Source: Tanypteryx hageni
Lineage: Eukaryota > Arthropoda > Insecta > Odonata > Petaluridae
Reading direction: 5' to 3'
Assembly: GCA_028673005.1 (NCBI GenBank)
Contig: CM054118.1
Location: 60,259,401-60,323,400 of the forward strand
DNA: 64,000 nucleotides
Positions 1-9,720 of this stretch are shown in pieces; the stretch's first letter is position 1, and each line of letters begins with the position of its first letter. Position numbers and translations under genes: made by a program. The notes under the pieces were generated by a model, which was given only the letters and a program-made list of their open reading frames with translations, was not told the origin of the DNA and made no database searches.

Positions 1-502
1 CACTTTCATTCTCCTCCTCCATAATCACATCTCAAAACTTTCTAAATATTTTTCCTCCTTTCTCCTTACCGTCCACGTCTCTGCACCATAAAGAGCTATG
101 CTCAATGTGTAGCATTTTTCTAATTTCTTCCTTGTTTCTAAATGTATTTTCTTGCTTGTGAGAAGCTTCTTCTTCTCGTTAAATGCTGATTTTGCCATTG
201 CAATCCTACTTCTGATGTCCTGTGTACTACTTCCATCCTGCACTAAAATACTGCCAAGATATTTGAAACTACTTACTTGTTCCAATTTTCGGCCATTTAC
301 CATTATATTTAATTCTTTATGTTCCATTTAAACCACCATGATTTTCGTTTTTTCGGTATTGATCTTCATTCCATATTGTTGGCCAACCTCCAATAGTCTG
401 TCTATTATCCTCTGAAGTTCTTTCTCGTGTTCCGCTATCATCTGCATATTTAACGGTGGTAATACTTGCACCTCCTATCTTAAATCCTTTCTTTTCCATC
501 AA
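1..502 (-). pseudogene. Non-LTR retrotransposon (LINE) reverse transcriptase remnant
   Basis: The minus strand reads as the palm-to-thumb and C-terminal part of a LINE reverse transcriptase. The catalytic YADD box is encoded at 437-448. It is followed, after a 1-base frame change, by the usual segment with MKINTEKTKIM, then by FKYLGSILVQDG and ALYGAETWT motifs between 327 and 25. This order (YADD, then F-YLGS, then LYG-ETW) is characteristic of LINE ORF2 proteins of the RTE/jockey/CR1 type. Decay is visible: a frameshift just after YADD, a TAA stop near 328, and a TGA where a Trp codon is expected near 22. The reading continues off the left edge of the window. I cannot assign the clade from this fragment. 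Confidence 0.9.
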
Positions 503-1085
503 CGCATCTTCTGTTAATATAGAGTCCTGATAAAGAAATGAAAAATTGCTATTGGCTAGGAAACATTGGAGGTACGGGGGTTTTCATAAAATTCCGTTCT
601 AACAATGTGAGTCGAAAATGCGCGAAAATGAACTTCGGAATAATCTACATAATTTCAAACGACAGAAAGCCACAAGTTTTAAAACTGAGTATACAATTCG
701 ATGAGTCATGTGTTTTCATAAGTGGCTGCCAGCCATGTCCGTTTTTTTCCTTGTTGACCTGTAATCTTTATTTTTAAGTTGAATATTTGACGAAACAAAT
801 AATGGCCTACGAAAAATACATTATATTTTATCACGATTTGAAATATATAAGGCGACTTATTGTTTATTTGTGATAAACGAAATAGTTCTTAAGACGGGAC
901 AAAAATTGATGCCATTACACAATTAAAATGGAATAATCTACCAAAGAGAATTATATTAATACAACCTACGTTATCTCAGTGAAAATTGATTGATTTTGAA
1001 ATTAAACCTGAAACACTACATACAAATAAGTGTTTGTTCCATTGTAACTTAATCATAAATTCCATTTTTAAGAACAAACAACCGA
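503..1085. other. AT-rich stretch, nothing recognised
   Basis: No conserved protein, tRNA or repeat motif was recognised here. The longest open frame (538-777, 79 codons) resembles no known family and has ordinary AT-rich composition. Confidence 0.5.
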
Positions 1086-1762
1086 TGGATCACCACGAGC
1101 TTTTTCAAAGAACAGAATGAACCTTGTGAAATTTTGAAAAAAGATTTCTGCAGAAATGTTGCATTTTTGTGTGATTTAATGTCAAAACAAAATCATTTGA
1201 ATACTTCTCTACAAGGTAAAACTAAATTCATATATGAAATGTTGCAGCAAATTCAGTCATTTCGGAAGAAGTTGATTTTTTTCAAAATTGGCCTTACCAG
1301 ATCAGTTGTTTTAGCCGAACATTTTCCTTAACTGGCAAAGATAATTGATAAACATAAAACATAAAAACTTGCAAAATTGGAATATGAATGAATATATAGA
1401 CGTTTTAGACTCCTTGATTAAAGAATACAATAACAGATTTAAAGATTTTGAGAAACATGATGCCACACTGAGGTTAGCTTTTCAGCCACATCTGGTTGAT
1501 GTCTCGAATGCACCTGAGGATTTGCAGATGGAGTTGATTGAGCTCTCAGAATATAACATTCTGAAGCCTCTATTCGACAGTAATAAGGATCCCATTGAAA
1601 TATGGAAGAACGCTGCTGAATACCCACGACTGCGCCAATATGCTCTTCGTTTACTCTCGTTTTGACACGACCTATTATTGTGAATCAGCATTTTCACATA
1701 TGGCGCAAATCAAGACGTGTCTAAGATCACAGATGACAAACAATCACCTGGAAGACCAATAA
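1086..1762 (+). pseudogene. hAT transposase pseudogene, GTF2IRD2-like lineage
   Basis: Three consecutive segments in three different frames read as the C-terminal half of a hAT transposase of the kind annotated in animals as 'general transcription factor II-I repeat domain-containing protein 2-like'. Segment 1 (1086-1331) contains HLN-x4-LQGK and a following FRKKL region. Segment 2 (1345-1665) contains a DV-x3-AP-x2-LQMELIEL motif and then YPRLRQYALRLLSF. Segment 3 (about 1663-1762) continues with YYCESAFSHM and R-x6-HLE, the hAT C-terminal dimerisation block, ending in TAA at 1760-1762. Two frameshifts and intervening stops make it non-functional; one is an extra T in the run near 1662. The N-terminal zinc-finger part was not found. 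A matching hAT right terminus lies downstream at 2069-2149. Confidence 0.85.
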
Positions 1763-2068
1763 AAAAAATCATTAAATTGTGTTTGCCTTCTTATTTTGAT
1801 GAATGTGATTAAATGCAAGATTTTATTTACATTTATTTCCTTAATTTGTTTTAACTTCTTTAAAGTTTATTAATATACTAGCAAATATGAAAAATTTAAA
1901 TTTTTTGCATTTGATTAAAAAGTCATTATATTGTGTTAAAGCCTTCAAAGTTTTTAAAAATATTAGTAAATATGAAGAATTGAAATCTGTAATCGTTAAA
2001 TTAAAAAGCCATTAAATTGTGTTTGCCTCTTTATTATTTCAATTTTGATAAATGTGAATGCATGCAAC
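1763..2068. repeat. AT-rich internal duplication downstream of the hAT pseudogene
   Basis: The phrase CATTAAATTGTGTTTGCC with its downstream TTATT...GATAAATGTGA context occurs at about 1770 and again at about 2010. A degraded third version lies between them near 1922. This looks like a duplicated 3' untranslated part of the hAT element. Confidence 0.55.
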
Positions 2069-2149
2069 GTACATCGCAATGTGCGGCCTGATGAGGTCTC
2101 CGTTAAGTAACATTTGGCCTTCCAATGAATAAAAGGTTCCGCACCCTTG
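2069..2149 (+). mobile_element. hAT right terminus
   Basis: The stretch carries GTGCGGCCTGATGAG and ends AAAAGGTTCCGCACCCTTG. Its reverse complement resembles the CAGGGGTGGGGAACC type of hAT end. A second copy of the same terminus, ending in AGGTTTCCCACCCCTG, is present at 36958-37036. It probably belongs to the transposase remnant at 1086-1762. No partner left end was seen. Confidence 0.6.
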
Positions 2150-2215
2150 CCCTAGGTAGAAAGGAAGGATTTTGAGAAGACGGGATAATACGACAAAAAA
2201 TGAAGATGGAGGAGG

Positions 2216-2530
2216 AGGGGAAGTTGGGGCGGCCCGAGGAAGTTTGGCGCCCCGTGCGAGATGGCGCTCTAGCCTCTCCCTCCGTAAATGTTTTTTGAGA
2301 TATTTAAAAAATAATTTAATTTATTCATCGCCCTCTAAAAATTACTGATAAATAAAAAAATAAAATGAATCCCATCAGAATCTCAGTCTGTTCTCTCTTA
2401 TAAATTGATATAAAATATTTCTTCACCTTCAGGTAATGCGTCGATAGTTGCCGGGTTTTGCGCCCCAAGACTTTGGCGCCCCGGACACTCGCTCTGCTCA
2501 CTCATAGCTCAGGCCGGCCCTGAGGGGAAG
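2216..2530. mobile_element. Short hAT MITE with perfect 8-bp target duplication
   Basis: A 299-bp element (2224-2522) is flanked by perfect 8-bp direct repeats AGGGGAAG at 2216-2223 and 2523-2530. The right end reads CAGGCCGGCCCTG and the left end is a diverged inverse (TTGGGGCGGCCCGAGG). Each subterminal region carries a GGCGCCCC block. The 8-bp duplication and CAG-type end indicate a non-autonomous hAT element. It has no coding capacity. Confidence 0.8.
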
Positions 2531-2657
2531 AATAGCCAAGGAAGGAAAACGAGGGCAAAAGACTAGGAAAGAGCGATATTTCGATGATATAAAGCAAATA
2601 TTTCGAAATCCAGATAGCAGATAGGCTATTCCAAATAATACTTGAGGTGATATAGAG

Positions 2658-2735
2658 CAGTGTTTCTCAACGTGGGGTACGCTTACCCTCGAGGGTACGT
2701 GAGAGAATTTATGGGGTACGCCAACACTACGACGG
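2658..2735 (+). mobile_element. hAT left terminus (CAGTGTTTCTCAACGTGGGG)
   Basis: CAGTGTTTCTCAACGTGGGG followed by GTACGC and TACCC/GGGTA blocks is the left end seen on many animal hAT elements. No matching right end with a target duplication was found nearby, so this is a solo or truncated end. Confidence 0.65.
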
Positions 2736-2929
2736 AAGTTATACCTAATAAGGAAATAATATAAATAACTCCAATTTTGTTTATAAAAACAAAACAGTTA
2801 AGTATATAAAATTCTGAGCAAAGCAAAATTGTTTAGTGGGCAGCTTAATGGAGATTTAACGATGATTAGGATTTCCTTGCATTATTATGACCATGGGGAT
2901 ATAATGCGTTAATTGCATTTCACTTAAAG

Positions 2930-3870
2930 TTTAAGAGATATTTTAAAAAGTAATGTTTAGCTACCACCACCTAACGGCGACTATTTTTAACAATTGACGC
3001 TTAGTTACGTGTTAGTAACGCTCCTTTTTCTTTTCTTAATTGTTGGAGATTTGTGGCTATATCCAATATCAGAAGACTATGTTTTGAGTTTATTTCTGTT
3101 CTTTGCAAAGTCGAAAAATTTGCCCGCAGTTTCTTAAAACATTTATTATGTAACCCATTTGAAATTTTTACTTTCTCCATAGGTAGTATAGGGGAAAGTA
3201 TTGTTTCCATGAAAAAATCTATTTCGAGATTTCAACGGAAATACACGTGTTCAGGTCCCCTGAACACGTCATGACCATTTTCTCGATGGTCTGTGTATGT
3301 GACTGTTTTTTGGGGTGCTCTAACTCAAAAACTATTAATCAGGTCAATAAGAAATTTTATATTTAACGTTTTTATGAAAGTCGCATGGCATGATTAGTTT
3401 TTGGTAAAACTCGGTCAACCGAAAGTGGGTGTTTACTCTTGTCACTTATCCGTTATTTTGAGATATTTGCTTTATCATTTGATATATTGAAAGACATACT
3501 AGAATAAACGTTGTAGGAAATTTAATTTTCTACAAACTACTACTAATCGAAATATTTTTCCATATAATACATTACTTAAGAGATATCTCTAAAACTAAAT
3601 TATTTAGCTGCCACCGCCACGCCACATACCATTGTTAACAATTGACGCTTTGTTACGTCTTAGTAACGCTCCCTTTTCTTTTCATAATTGTTGGAGCTTT
3701 GTGGCTATATCCAATATCAGAAGACTATGGTTTGAGTTTATTTGTTCTTTGAAAAGTCTAAAATTTTATCGCAGTTTCTTAAAACGCTTTTTATTATGTA
3801 ACCTATTTGGAATTTTTAGAAATATTAAAGATATGGAAAAAGTCAGATTTGTTTTTGATTACATCAGCCA
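2930..3870 (+). repeat. Family B dispersed repeat, two tandem partial units of 648 bp
   Basis: The block TTTAGCTRCCACC...CAATTGACGC...TATATCCAATATCAGAAG occurs twice. CAATTGACGC starts at 2991 and again at 3639, a period of 648 bp. Between them lies a segment with CGAGATTTCAACGGAAATAC followed by CACGTGTTCAGGTCCCCTGAACACG, itself a near-palindrome. Related copies lie at 19695-20400 (inverted) and 30310-31430, with a fragment at about 36270-36345. Open frames inside it are not conserved proteins. The class is unknown. Confidence 0.8.
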
Positions 3871-5116
3871 TCGCGGATAACTTAATTTCTTGCGCGAGAA
3901 AAACCGATGAAAAATTTTTGTAGTGGAATGATATTGCTAAAAAGTTTAACGAACATTAATCCACATCGCTTTTCCTTTCATTAGGAGGTAATCAAATATG
4001 CTTTAAGACTTGAGGAATTATACAGAGAGACAAATCATACCCACCGAATGAAATATATTAACATGGCGGGTTTACTTAAAAGTACAAATTTTAGGGTGGT
4101 TCGAAGAATTTCTTCTAGAATTCAGAGAATAAGATATTGACTGCTATCGAATTGCGCGCTACTACGTTAGTGCAATATTTATTTTAACATCCTTTAATTT
4201 TCATGGAATACCTACTATAAATCTTCTTCTGTCGAAAAAACGACTCTTACTAGGAATGCGACCGCAACTTATGTCAAGGATGACATTTTTATTATCTCTC
4301 GCTACTTTGCATAATTCGTAGACGCAACTGACTCAAAAGTTCCATTTTTTCCCATCCCTTACATTCGCGATTCTTTTCTGAGAAGGAAAGCACATGTCTC
4401 TCATACGCATCCTATTTCGGTTCGTTTGGTGGATATGGGAAGAGGATTGAGCCTACAAATGAGACTGGAATGTTTTGCATAGCAAGGAGTGGAATGAAGG
4501 AGAGAGGCGGATGAGCAATATGTTACCCACGAAGGAGAACGGCTCGAATGCAAGAGTTCGTGAGAGGTTCGGTGCAATTGTTACCGCATATGGCGCCGAG
4601 TTGTTCTTTCAGGCTTCAATGCACGGCGAGGAGGCAACCGCGGGGAGATTTGAGTGGAAATCTTAGTGGGAGGGGAAGGTATGGGTCGCAAAAATGAGAG
4701 AGAATACTGAAAAAGACTAGTGGATAAAACTTTGAGAGTACATAATTTTTCGTTGAAAGGTTTTGAAATTTACCTTCATGAAAAATAAAATTTCAATGAA
4801 TTTTCATTTTCTATTAAATATAACTTTATAATGTCATTCGCAGACACGTAAAGCGGATAGGAATGACAAAGGAGCGCAAAAAGGAAAAGAATGGTTGATA
4901 AGAAATTCATACGGGGGGAATGAAAAGGGGAGAAGAAATGGGGTTTTCAGAGAGAGAACGAGACGTCCACAGAACGCACACACGCACGCACGAGCATTAC
5001 AAACGCACTCATGTGGGCAGAGGACATGTATTTCGTAATGCTGCCGTGAGACATTCCTTTTTCCAAGACATTTTCAAATGACGTACCTTCCCCACTTTTT
5101 TTCCTCTTAACGTTTA
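3871..5116. other. No recognisable gene; CA-rich patch near 4975-5000
   Basis: Mixed-composition sequence. An open frame at 4475-4666 has no family resemblance. A short ACGCACACACGCACGCACG microsatellite-like patch lies at 4974-4993. Confidence 0.5.
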
Positions 5117-5157
5117 CCTCTCTCTCTCTCTCTCCTCTCTCTCTTTCTCTCTCTCAG
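5117..5157. repeat. (CT)n microsatellite
   Basis: An almost pure CT/CTTT run. A G-run (12 or more G within 5186-5198) follows shortly after. Confidence 0.9.
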
Positions 5158-5723
5158 TTCTATCAATTGGGGGCGCTGTGGGAGGGGGGGGGGGAGGCAA
5201 TTCTAATTAGCTCTGTTCTCTTTAAGGAGACCGCAGCGCCAGCGCCCACTGCCGCTTGATAAATGAAATAAGAAAAAGGAAAGAGATTAAGGGTGTACAC
5301 AGGAATGGGAAAAACGAGGAAGTTGGGAATTTGGAGATGGATTAGTGTCGACGGAAAAATTGGAATAATCAAATGGATTAAATGGATCTATTGTTTGCGT
5401 ATATAACGAGTGTATATATAAATAAATGTTATCAATTATATCTTATATAATATAAATTTGGGAGTGCTAATTAATTCTCGAGTGAAATTATATGCCTGGT
5501 TAAAATCATAATTCCTTCGCCATGATTACATGATATTTCAAAATTTAATAAAAACCAATATGCGATTTCGATCGAAAGAAAATTTTATATTTTTGCACAA
5601 ATAAATATGGAAGTGATATCAATTTACGGGCAAATAAACAGATACAAGTAATCAATTTATTTTTAATCAAATCTTATATAAAGCGATAATAGTAATTATG
5701 GCGTAAGATTTTAACATATGATG
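5158..5723. other. AT-rich stretch, nothing recognised
   Basis: After the G-run near 5190 the sequence becomes strongly AT-rich from about 5390. No protein motif, TIR pair or RNA gene was seen. Confidence 0.5.
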
Positions 5724-5725
5724 TA

Positions 5726-6361
5726 CAGGTTTCCCTCACTTAATGCGGGGGTTACGTTCCAGTACAGTGACGCATATAGCGAATTCGTATAAAGCTAATT
5801 CGCATAAACAGAACCCATATTTCATGTAAAATATAGAGACACACGTTCCACAAGCAATTCTAACTCCACTCCAAGACGCTCTTCTCTCGCTCCATAACGA
5901 TTTCTTATGCGCTAAATACAAACTTAAAAAAATTAACACTAAATTATAAAATGAAGCAGACTACCACAAGTGGTGGCTGTTGTGGGTGACATAATAGCGG
6001 AGGTTTAAAGTGCTGGAGGGTTGTCTTGGCCCAACCCAAGTTCCGCGGTCAGGAAGACAAAACTTCTCAAGTGGGTTCAAACAGTATCACACGAAATCTC
6101 CATCTCATCTCCACTCTACAATATCCTCTTCACTCTCATCTCTTTTACTGTAGTACTAATACGCACAGCATTAGAAAAAATGAGAGACCGAATGGCTGCC
6201 TTTTGATGTAGTGGAGAATTTTCTTGCATTTGTATTGCATTGGCCGCGTAACTGCATAAGAGCGAAACAAATGAGCATAAAAAGTAATTCCGGCAGCAAT
6301 ACGTTTGTCGCATAATAGCCAATTCGCATAAAGCAAACCCGCATAAAGCAAGGGCAACCTG
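5726..6361. mobile_element. pogo/Tigger-like MITE, 636 bp, TA target duplication
   Basis: The left end CAGGTTTCCCTCACTTAATG and the right end, whose reverse complement is CAGGTTGCCCTTGCTTTATG, form imperfect terminal inverted repeats. Each is bordered by TA (5724-5725 and 6362-6363). The subterminal regions repeat the phrase ATTCGCATAAA several times (around 5780-5815 and 6325-6350). No transposase is encoded. TIR style and TA duplication fit the Tc1/mariner-pogo group. Confidence 0.75.
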
Positions 6362-6439
6362 TATACGAAATAACGAAATACTCAATATCCCATGTATACA
6401 ACACTTGTTCGCCCGAGGCGCGTAAATTCGCTCGGCAAA

Positions 6440-6744
6440 ATGAAATAAATAAAAAACAGGTTTTTCAATAGCACACACTTTTATGATGGACTCTAAAGAA
6501 GAAAATAAGTCTTTATTCCCTCAAAATTTTCATTTTGTAATTTTCGTGTGAAGAATAAAAGTGGGTGGCCAAGAAGAAAATCATGTATTACATATATTAA
6601 AGGCCACCCACTTTATTCTTCACATAAAATATGTTAAATGAAAATTTCGATGAAAATTTTGAGGTAATTAAATTTTTTTTTTCTAATTTTGAGTGCATCA
6701 TAAAAGTGTGTGCTATTGAAAAACCTGTTTTTTATTTATTTTAT
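6440..6744. repeat. Large imperfect palindrome (foldback MITE-like)
   Basis: The outer left arm, AAACAGGTTTTTCAATAGCA and onward, is mirrored by TGCTATTGAAAAACCTGTTT on the right. The inner arms end in AAGTGGGTGGCC and GGCCACCCACTTT around a loop of about 40 bases. Arms extend roughly 130 bp with small indels. Such symmetry is typical of a foldback MITE. No target duplication is clear because the flanks are AT-rich. Confidence 0.8.
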
Positions 6745-6844
6745 TATCTACTTTTGAGTCTTCAAGCTTTTTAAAATTTTCAAACTTAATTCTTTATTTG
6801 CATAGTCCATATTTATTTATATGTATTCTCGAATGAAATTGTTG

Positions 6845-7170
6845 AAACGCGTACCAAACTTGCTATATTGAAACGTACCATTAATGTGGATTATGGGCAT
6901 AATTTCAGGTCTGTAACGTTTGTGGATCCAGAGATATAAAGCACAAAGATTTTGAACGATGACAACCTCAAGCCAATTTCAATAAAAGTCAGAATCGGAA
7001 TGTCCGATGCGTACCAAAACTTGATAGATTAAAATGTACCACGAATGTAGATTTTGTGCAAAGTTTCAGCTCTGTAGCGTTCGTGGATCCAGAGATATAA
7101 CGCGTTAACCATGTTGCACGACGCTCAGGCCAACTTCAATTAAAGTGTGTAAAAATAACGAAAATCAGAG
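6845..7170 (+). repeat. Two tandem copies of a 160-bp unit
   Basis: GTACCAAA at 6851 and 7011 begins two similar units. Each contains GTACCA-N-GAATGT-like text and then GTGGATCCAGAGATATAA, and both end in a CAA(C)TTCAAT region. The exact spacing of the start motif is 160 bases. Confidence 0.75.
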
Positions 7171-9219
7171 CAAGGGCCTAAGTTTTACCCACCTGAGAAA
7201 ACGTAGTACTACGTACCGTGACGGAGAAATTATCGCGTTATTGCAGGCATTTGAATACGGGAATCAAATAGTTTAGTCAATGCTCTTGTCATATCAGTGC
7301 CTTTTCCGCCGAATTTAATTTCATACGGTAGTCTAAAATTTATGCCTAGCTCTACGCCAAAACTCGCCCGGCCGCTATCGCCCCCGCAACCAGCAAAGTA
7401 AACCAGCGACATCTTCTGCCTTCGTCCAGTCTTTCCCCATTTCTCTCCCCGCCACCCTTGGCTCACAGGCTCACAGTCTCCTCAAACAACCATAGCCCCA
7501 CTCCGGCAGTCTCTCCTTTCCCGCCCCCTTCCCTCAAAATCCTCGATTCCCGAACAACCTTCGATTGCCTTCGCCTCCTCGTCTTCGTGGAGAGCAGCCG
7601 TGGGAATGTACGAGGTCGAATGCGTGTAGCTGCGAAACCGTCGGCGTTTGGAAAGGGGGAGGGGAAGAAGTGAGGAGGAATGGGATGGAAGGGAAGGCCT
7701 GGATATTCGAAGGACTTGAAGGCATCGGAAAGGGGGGATGAGAGATAGAACAGGCAAAGTTGAGGGGAAGTTGGAGGTGGGGCGTTGCTGCGATGATTCT
7801 CAGGATAAAATGGGGAATGAGAGAGGGACGAGAGAAGGGGAGTGAAACAAGGAAACGAGAGGGATGACTGGAGGAAAGGAAGAAAATTGGACGCTCCGAA
7901 TTTAAAAAGGAGCGAGGTAAAATAGATGGTGAGATGGCGAGGCAAGGAAAATGTGGGAGACCAGCTGACTAACTCCTGAAAATAGTGGGAAAAAGTAAGA
8001 ATATTCAGGTGAGTTGCGCATATATTTTCAGGGAGTGAATCAGAGCGTTATACAAAACATCGGCTTGAAGAGATAGCAAGCGAATAGGTCCAAAAGAATT
8101 GTATCCTATTTATACCATATCAATTAGCACGCTTTCTTAAGAGAAGAATCGTGCTCAAGTGATCACTCTGTCTGTCAGTCCGTCCTTCAGTTTGTCTGTG
8201 GAAAATTAACTTTTTTGTTTTAAGAGATTTTTGGAAAATTATTTTTGGATTAGATAGTTTTTATTATATAATTTATTATTTTTTACCAAATGGATTTTCT
8301 TAGTGGCTCGTATATTTTCAGCTTTGAAATGGTATTTTAGCCGAACTCCTATAGATATTCACAAAATTCTTCTTGAATTAGATAGCATTTATCAATCCAT
8401 GAAATCTCCACTGGTTGAATTTTGCAAGTATGTAGTTCAAAGATTTTCCGCTCAGCGTCTTCAAATTCAAAACTTTCAAATGGTATTATAGAAGCTAGAG
8501 AAGTGAAACTTACACGAATGGGAAGGTTAAATAAGTATTTACATTCCAATGCCAATAACATACAAATTTTTAAGAAAGCATAAGCTTACTTCAGCAAGGT
8601 TTTCGCGTTTTTGTTTTTTGGAATAGCAGAAACAGGAAAGTGGCGGGAGATGAATATTGAGGAATGGACCTCTCTAGCCTAGATAGACAGTTGAATAGAA
8701 AAATAAATTGATGCAAACTTAATGACAGGAGGATATGTGTAGGTGGTGGGATTGGCAAGGCCATAATAAAGAGGTCGGCTACACAATAAAAGCTGACGAG
8801 AAAGCGTGAGGGGACTATGAGGAAATTTCGGAGAGAAGAAAAGGAAATAGAAGCCCGAGCTTAGAATGAGAAGGAAGATAGGAAATGGGAATAAATGAAA
8901 TCGCAGAAAGTTAATTTTCTGCTTTTTGTTAAGTGGAAGCTCTGATTGAGCAATTTGACCTTAGGAGGATATTATCGCCTCCTGCTACATTACGTACCTT
9001 TAACAAAATATTTCATCGAAATACGTCGAGCGGTCTAACCGCTGAAATATGCATCGATACAGGCAGACGGGCAAACCAAATTCATTAGGCGCGTTTCATT
9101 TTGAGATAAGCGACTAAATATTCGGTTCACACAACTGTCTTTTTACAAAATTGACTTTTACCGTTAACGTCGTAATTCCGGCAAGCAACTCCTCCTTTTT
9201 CTTCGTTACGCTAGTGGGA
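7171..9219. other. No gene recognised; purine-rich + strand from about 7640
   Basis: From 7640 to 7960 and again from about 8620 the + strand is dominated by G and A. The long minus-strand open frames here (for example 7463-7945, 160 codons, Pro/Ser/Leu-rich) are by-products of that skew and look like no known protein. A TCTGTCTGTCAGTCCGTCC patch lies near 8170. Confidence 0.6.
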
Positions 9220-9720
9220 AGAGGATTGGGGTAACTGGCAGGAGCGAAGGGTTGGGATTGATTTGAAAGTGGCTCCAGTGTGAGGAGGAGATGGATAAGC
9301 GTGGGCGAAACAAGTGGGAAAGGAGGGGAGGGATGTGCGAGAGAACGAAAGGGGGGGAGGGGGTCAGGAGCGTGAATGAAGAGAGGGGGACGAATGAGGG
9401 GTAGTAAATGGGCGTAAGGACGGTATGGGAGAGAAGATAGGTGGGCGATGGGTGGGGGAAGAAGGAAGGGAAATTGAGAAGAGGGGGAGGAAGGGAGGAT
9501 AATTGAGGGGAGGGGGGAAGAACGACGATAATTGAGGGGTGGAGGAGGAAGGGATGATAATTGAGGGGTGGGGGAGGAAGGGAGGGGAATTGAGAGGAGG
9601 GAGAGTAAGGGATATTTGGAGGATGGGATGGAGGAGAATTTGGATGAGGGAGAGAGAGAGAGAAATGTGCGTGGGCGTTTGGGAAAATAGACAGGAGCGC
9701 GTAGGAGGGACCCAAAAGGG
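9220..9720. repeat. Polypurine tract with a 29-bp tandem array
   Basis: The + strand is almost entirely G and A. AATTGAG recurs at 9472, 9501, 9530, 9559 and 9588, exactly 29 bases apart, marking five units of the form AATTGAGGGG plus a GGAGGAAGGGA-like tail. A (GA)n run lies at about 9648-9662. The Pro/Ser-rich minus-strand frame here is an artefact of composition. Confidence 0.85.

Noticed and set aside
7463..7945. 160-codon minus-strand open frame plus overlapping frames
   Set aside because: Three overlapping frames are open at once because of base skew; none has a recognisable motif.
9206..9715. 169-codon minus-strand Pro/Ser-rich open frame
   Set aside because: Mirror of a polypurine tract with a 29-bp repeat; not a protein family.
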